Shown: positions 6,957-9,615 of the stretch, piece after piece
Position numbering within the stretch: the stretch's first letter is position 1
How the letters are laid out: each line of letters starts with the position of its first letter
The notes under the pieces: generated by a model
Database searches by the model: none
Told to the model about the DNA's origin: nothing
What the model saw: only the letters and a program-made list of their open reading frames with translations
Made by a program: the position numbers and the translations under genes
Assembly (NCBI GenBank): GCA_014360395.1
Contig: JACIXM010000338.1
Location: 1 to 9,615 of the forward strand
Source: Actinotalea sp.
GTDB taxonomy: Bacteria; Actinomycetota; Actinomycetes; Actinomycetales; Cellulomonadaceae
Direction of reading: 5' to 3'
Length of the DNA stretch: 9,615 bases

Positions 6957-6965
6957 ACTGCGAGC

Positions 6966-6981
6966 GTTAAATCGGTTTAGC
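6966..6981. promoter_or_regulatory. LacI-family operator
   Basis: The 16-bp imperfect palindrome centred on C6973-G6974 reads GTTAAATC / GGTTTAGC, with 6 of 8 positions symmetric. A central CG with TTAAA and TTTAG arms is typical of LacI/GalR operators, where the hinge helices open the CpG step. It lies just after the predicted transcription start, in an AT-rich island unlike its surroundings, 132 bases before the LacI-family gene. Autoregulation by that protein is the natural inference. Confidence 0.75.
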
Positions 6982-7070
6982 AGACGGACCGCCCGGCAGG
7001 GACCGCGGACCCGCACGACGGGCGCGAGGGGCAGGCGGCACCGGGGCGACAGGGCCGGACGCGAAGCAGA

Positions 7071-7107
7071 GGCGGACACGGCGGTCCGCCCAGGTCCTCG
7101 GGGAGGA
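7071..7107 (+). other. Leader hairpins, the second covering the Shine-Dalgarno
   Basis: GGCGGAC (7071-7077) and GTCCGCC (7084-7090) form a perfect 7-bp stem with a 6-base loop. Next, TCCTC (7095-7099) can pair with GAGGA (7103-7107) across a 3-base loop, hiding much of the ribosome site GGAGGAGG (7102-7109). An upstream segment CGGACCGCC (6985-6993) is complementary to GGCGGTCCG (7080-7088) and would compete with the first hairpin. The pattern could give translational control, but such pairings arise easily at this GC content. Confidence 0.3.
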
Positions 7108-7113
7108 GGAGCG

Positions 7114-8172
7114 GTGACGCAGCGGGTCGGGATCAAGGACGTGGCGCGGGTGGCCGGCGTGTCGGCCGCCACGGTCTCGCTGGTCCTCAACGACCGCGCC
7201 GCCGACCGGATCCCGCCGTCCACCCAGGAGCGCGTGCGACGGGCGGCGCAGGAGATCGGCTACGCGCCGAACCGCCTCGCGCGCAGCCTGCGGACGCGGC
7301 GGACCCACACGATCGGGCTCGTCTCGGACCGCATCGCGACGACGCCGTACGCGGTCCGCATGGTCGAGGCGGCGCAGGACGTGGCCCGCGAGCACGGCCA
7401 CCTGCTCTTCCTGGTCAACACCGGCGGGGACCCGGCCCTGGAGCGGGAGGCCGTCGCCGCCCTGCTGGACCAGCAGGTGGACGGGATCGTCTACGCCTGC
7501 ATGTGGCACCGGGTGCTGGAGGACCTCCCCGAGAACCTGCCGGGCGACGCCGTCTTCCTCGACGCCCGGCCCGCCGTCGGCGGCTTCCCGGCCGTCGTGC
7601 CCGACGACCGGGGCGGTGCCATCGCGGCCGTGCAGGAGCTGGTGGACGCCGGGCACACGCGGATCGCGTTCATCGACATCGAGGAGGACCCCGCGCCCGT
7701 CGCCTCCGGCCTGCGGCGCGAGGGCTACCTCGAGGTGCTGCGTCGGGCCGGGATCGAGCCGGACCCCGCGCTGCACGTGCGCGGGGTCTCCGACGCGGCG
7801 GGGGGCATGGCGGCGGCGTCCCGGGTCCTGGAGCTGCCGGAGGACCGGCGCCCGACCGCACTGTTCTGCTTCAACGACCGGATCGCCATGGGCGCGTACG
7901 CCGCCGCGCGGCACCACGGCCTGCAGATCCCCACCGACCTGTCGGTCGTCGGCTACGACGACCAGCAGCTCATCGCTGCCGAGCTCGACCCCGGCCTCAC
8001 GACGGTCCGGCTGCCCCACTACGAGATGGGGCGCTGGGCCGTGGAGGTGCTGCTCGGTGCGCGTGCACGCCCGGCGGACGACGAGGGGGCGGTGCTGATG
8101 CCGTGCCCGCTCGTCCGCCGGGACTCCGTGGGCCCGCCGCCGACCCGGGGGCCGGGTCGACGGCGGGGATGA
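7114..8172 (+). CDS. LacI-family transcriptional regulator, probably of sugar uptake
   Basis: This 352-residue protein has standard LacI/GalR architecture. The N-terminal helix-turn-helix is IKDVARVAGVSAATVSLVLN (7-26). The hinge is YAPNRLARSLR (50-60), in which a leucine would insert at the central CG of the operator. The periplasmic-binding-like effector domain starts around 64 (IGLVSDRI) and ends with SVVGYDDQQLIAAELDPGLTTV, where GYDD is 280-283. The family binds a sugar or sugar phosphate and usually releases DNA. GTG 7114 is chosen because GGAGGAGG (7102-7109) precedes it and the domain starts at once; the frame stays open far upstream, but that part has no LacI similarity. It likely represses its own promoter through 6966-6981 and so also the binding protein 80 bases downstream. 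The Arg/Pro-rich tail is unremarkable. The inducing sugar is unknown. Confidence 0.9.
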   Translation: MTQRVGIKDVARVAGVSAATVSLVLNDRAADRIPPSTQERVRRAAQEIGYAPNRLARSLRTRRTHTIGLVSDRIATTPYAVRMVEAAQDVAREHGHLLFLVNTGGDPALEREAVAALLDQQVDGIVYACMWHRVLEDLPENLPGDAVFLDARPAVGGFPAVVPDDRGGAIAAVQELVDAGHTRIAFIDIEEDPAPVASGLRREGYLEVLRRAGIEPDPALHVRGVSDAAGGMAAASRVLELPEDRRPTALFCFNDRIAMGAYAAARHHGLQIPTDLSVVGYDDQQLIAAELDPGLTTVRLPHYEMGRWAVEVLLGARARPADDEGAVLMPCPLVRRDSVGPPPTRGPGRRRG

Positions 8173-8208
8173 CACAACCCGTGGCCGTCGGACGACGACC
8201 ACCGAGCC

Positions 8209-8235
8209 GGGGCGACGACCTTGCCCGTCGCCGCC
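8209..8235 (+). other. Hairpin between the lacI-type gene and the binding-protein gene
   Basis: GGCGAC (8211-8216) pairs with GTCGCC (8227-8232) around a 10-base loop. GG (8209-8210) pairs with CC (8234-8235) past a bulged G. It ends just before the strong ribosome site AAGGAG (8238-8243). It may let the binding protein be expressed at a different level from the regulator by stabilising or attenuating the message. No separate promoter or second LacI operator is visible in this 80-base gap. Confidence 0.3.
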
Positions 8236-8252
8236 CCAAGGAGAGGAACACG

Positions 8253-9545
8253 ATGTCTCGCAGGTCCCTCACCCGGATGCTAGCCATGACGGCGGCGTCC
8301 GCGACCCTTCTCGCAGCGTGCGGCCAGGCCGGTCAGTCGGACGGCGGGTCCGGCGACGGCGGCACCACCGACATCAGCATGTGGACCCACTCGGCGGGCA
8401 ACCCCGCCGAGCTGGAGGTCTACGAGCAGATCATCGAGGACTTCAACGCCTCCCAGGACGACTACCGCGTCGTCATGGAGTCCTTCCCGCAGGGCGCGTA
8501 CAACGACGCCGTCGTCGCCGGCGCCGCAGCCGGCGACCTGCCGTGCCTGCTCGACATGGACGGCCCGATCGTCCCGAACTGGGCGTGGGCGGGATACATC
8601 CAGCCGCTCGGCATCGACCAGGGCATCATCGACTCGCTGCTGCCGACCGCCGTCGGGCGCTGGCAGGACGAGGTCTACTCGGCCGGGTACTGGGACGCCG
8701 CGCTGTCGATCTTCGCGCGGGAGTCCGTGCTGAACGACAACGGCATCCGGATCCCCAGCACCGACGAGCCGTGGACGCTGGAGGAGTTCGACGCCGCGCT
8801 CGTGACGCTGCAGGAGGCCGGGTACGACACGCCGCTGGACATCGGCGCCGAGGACGCCGGCGAGTGGTGGCCCTACGCCTACTCCCCGATGCTGCAGTCC
8901 GCGGGCGGCGACCTCATCGACCGTGACAGCTTCCTCACCGCGGACGGCGCGCTCAACGGCCCGGAGGCCGTCGCGTTCTTCGAGTGGTTCCAGAGCGCCT
9001 TCGAGCGCGGCCTGACCTCCGACGCCGGGACGATCGGCAACGAGGAGTTCAACCGCGACGAGGTCGCGCTCAGCTACACCGGCGTGTGGAACGCGCTGGG
9101 CTCGCTCGACGCCGTCGGCGACGACCTGCTCATCCTGCCGCCGCCGGACTTCGGCACCGGCCCCAAGATCGGTGGCGCGTCCTGGCAGTGGGGCATCTCG
9201 GCCGACTGCGACGCGGCCGACGGCGCCCGGGCCTACCTCGAGTTCTCCTTCCAGGACGAGTACATCGCGGCCTTCGCCGACAAGCAGGTCGTCATCCCCG
9301 CCACCGCGGGCGGCGAGGAGCTCTCGGAGATGTTCGGCGAGGGCGACCCGCTGCAGCCCTTCGTCGAGCTGTCCCAGCTCTACGCCCTCGAGCGGCCGCC
9401 CACACCGGCCTACGCCGTGATCTCGAGCGTCTTCGAGCGTGCGGCGAAGGACATCATGAACGGCGCCGACATCCAGTCGACGCTCGACCAGGCGGTCCAG
9501 CAGATCGACGCCAACATCGAGTCCAACGACGGCTACGGCTTCTGA
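8253..9545 (+). CDS. CUT1-type sugar ABC transporter solute-binding lipoprotein
   Basis: This 430-residue protein captures a sugar or oligosaccharide outside the membrane for an ABC importer (UgpB/MalE-like, COG1653). The signal peptide has SRRSLTR as n-region, a short hydrophobic core and lipobox LAAC (20-23), so Cys23 is lipidated. A Gly/Ser/Asp linker (about 24-38) follows. The mature domain opens with ISMWTHSAGNPAELEVYEQIIEDFN, and the segment DLPCLLDMDGPIVPNWAWAGYIQPL is typical of CUT1 binding proteins. The Trp-rich segments WQWGIS and GEWWPYAYSPML probably contribute to sugar stacking. Cys98 and Cys319 are the only cysteines in the mature part besides Cys23 and may form a disulfide. 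The start has AAGGAG (8238-8243) upstream. Its place behind a LacI-type gene suggests co-transcription; the permeases would lie beyond the window's right edge. The substrate cannot be named. Confidence 0.9.
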   Translation: MSRRSLTRMLAMTAASATLLAACGQAGQSDGGSGDGGTTDISMWTHSAGNPAELEVYEQIIEDFNASQDDYRVVMESFPQGAYNDAVVAGAAAGDLPCLLDMDGPIVPNWAWAGYIQPLGIDQGIIDSLLPTAVGRWQDEVYSAGYWDAALSIFARESVLNDNGIRIPSTDEPWTLEEFDAALVTLQEAGYDTPLDIGAEDAGEWWPYAYSPMLQSAGGDLIDRDSFLTADGALNGPEAVAFFEWFQSAFERGLTSDAGTIGNEEFNRDEVALSYTGVWNALGSLDAVGDDLLILPPPDFGTGPKIGGASWQWGISADCDAADGARAYLEFSFQDEYIAAFADKQVVIPATAGGEELSEMFGEGDPLQPFVELSQLYALERPPTPAYAVISSVFERAAKDIMNGADIQSTLDQAVQQIDANIESNDGYGF

Positions 9546-9571
9546 GCCGACCGTCCTGAACGGCCGCCGGC

Positions 9572-9615
9572 CCCCGTGAGCGGGGTGCCCGGGCACCCGC
9601 CACGGTGCCCGGGCG
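9572..9615. repeat. Palindromic repeats after the binding-protein gene, cut by the window end
   Basis: GGGTGCCCGGGCACCC (9583-9598) is a perfect 16-bp palindrome. The 11-mer GGTGCCCGGGC occurs twice, at 9584-9594 and 9604-9614. CCCCG (9572-9576) and CGGGG (9581-9585) can form an alternative 5-bp stem with loop TGAG. Hairpins between a binding-protein gene and its permease genes often stabilise the first message or reduce readthrough, which is the likely role here. The window ends inside the second copy, so the full structure is unknown. Confidence 0.5.

Noticed and set aside
3356..6958. 1200-residue open frame on the - strand
   Set aside because: It covers two well-supported + strand membrane-protein genes and the terminator region, and has a low-complexity charged composition with no recognisable domain.
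5641..7113. Upstream in-frame extension of the LacI-family gene
   Set aside because: The frame is open by GC bias only. It overlaps the 840-residue gene, crosses a terminator, promoter and operator, and the LacI helix-turn-helix begins right after GTG 7114 with its own ribosome site.
6985..7113. Known riboswitch class in the lacI-type leader
   Set aside because: I could not match the leader to any conserved riboswitch core; only generic GC-rich pairings are visible.
8280..9596. 438-residue open frame on the - strand
   Set aside because: It is the antisense shadow of the solute-binding lipoprotein; the + strand gene has a signal peptide, lipobox and ribosome site, while this has none.
1..9615. 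CRISPR arrays, insertion sequences, tRNA or rRNA genes, toxin-antitoxin or phage genes
   Set aside because: I saw no regularly spaced direct repeats, no transposase or integrase motifs, no tRNA-like folds with CCA ends or conserved loops, and no rRNA segments.

Overview
The window is about 9.6 kb of very GC-rich DNA, with strong G/C bias at third codon positions, GTG and ATG starts, promoters with TAnnnT -10 boxes and terminator hairpins without a U-tract. Together with the gene content (CsoR/CopZ/CopA, an actinobacterial CPBP protease variant, a LacI-controlled CUT1 sugar-binding lipoprotein) this points to a high-GC actinomycete. A Cellulomonas-like member of the Micrococcales is my best guess; it is an inference from style and content, not a match. 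All six genes that I support lie on the + strand. The large open frames on the opposite strand are coding shadows.

Region 1 (about 1-3320) is a copper-resistance operon. A CsoR-type operator (88-104) lies in front of csoR (161-442, Cu(I)-sensing repressor), followed by copZ (504-740, cytosolic Cu(I) chaperone) and copA (773-3259, Cu(I)-exporting P1B ATPase). A perfect 12-bp stem hairpin with a second inner stem (3274-3320) ends the unit. The logic is that Cu(I) binds CsoR, the promoter is released, CopZ carries the metal and CopA pumps it out.

Region 2 (about 3350-6907) holds two membrane-protein genes. The first encodes a CPBP-family intramembrane protease-like protein (3395-4210). The second encodes an 840-residue protein (4307-6829) with an N-terminal membrane block, a central degenerate kinase-like domain and a C-terminal UPF0104/lysylphosphatidylglycerol-synthase-type membrane domain. 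The second gene looks leaderless, with a -10 box 7 bases before its ATG, and is flanked by two perfect inverted repeats (4260-4285 and 4325-4347). A 13-bp stem hairpin (6877-6907) terminates it.

Region 3 (about 6926-9615) is the start of a sugar-uptake locus: a good sigma70-type promoter (6926-6955), a CRP/GlxR-like palindrome across its spacer and -10, a LacI-family operator just past the predicted start site, a roughly 150-nt structured leader, a LacI-family regulator (7114-8172) and a CUT1-type solute-binding lipoprotein (8253-9545). The window ends in palindromic repeats after the binding protein, where permease genes would be expected. I see no CRISPR array, insertion sequence, tRNA, rRNA or phage gene. 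The most interesting unexplained material is the layered regulation before the lacI-type gene and the pseudokinase-membrane fusion. I do not see convincing evidence of a wholly new system.
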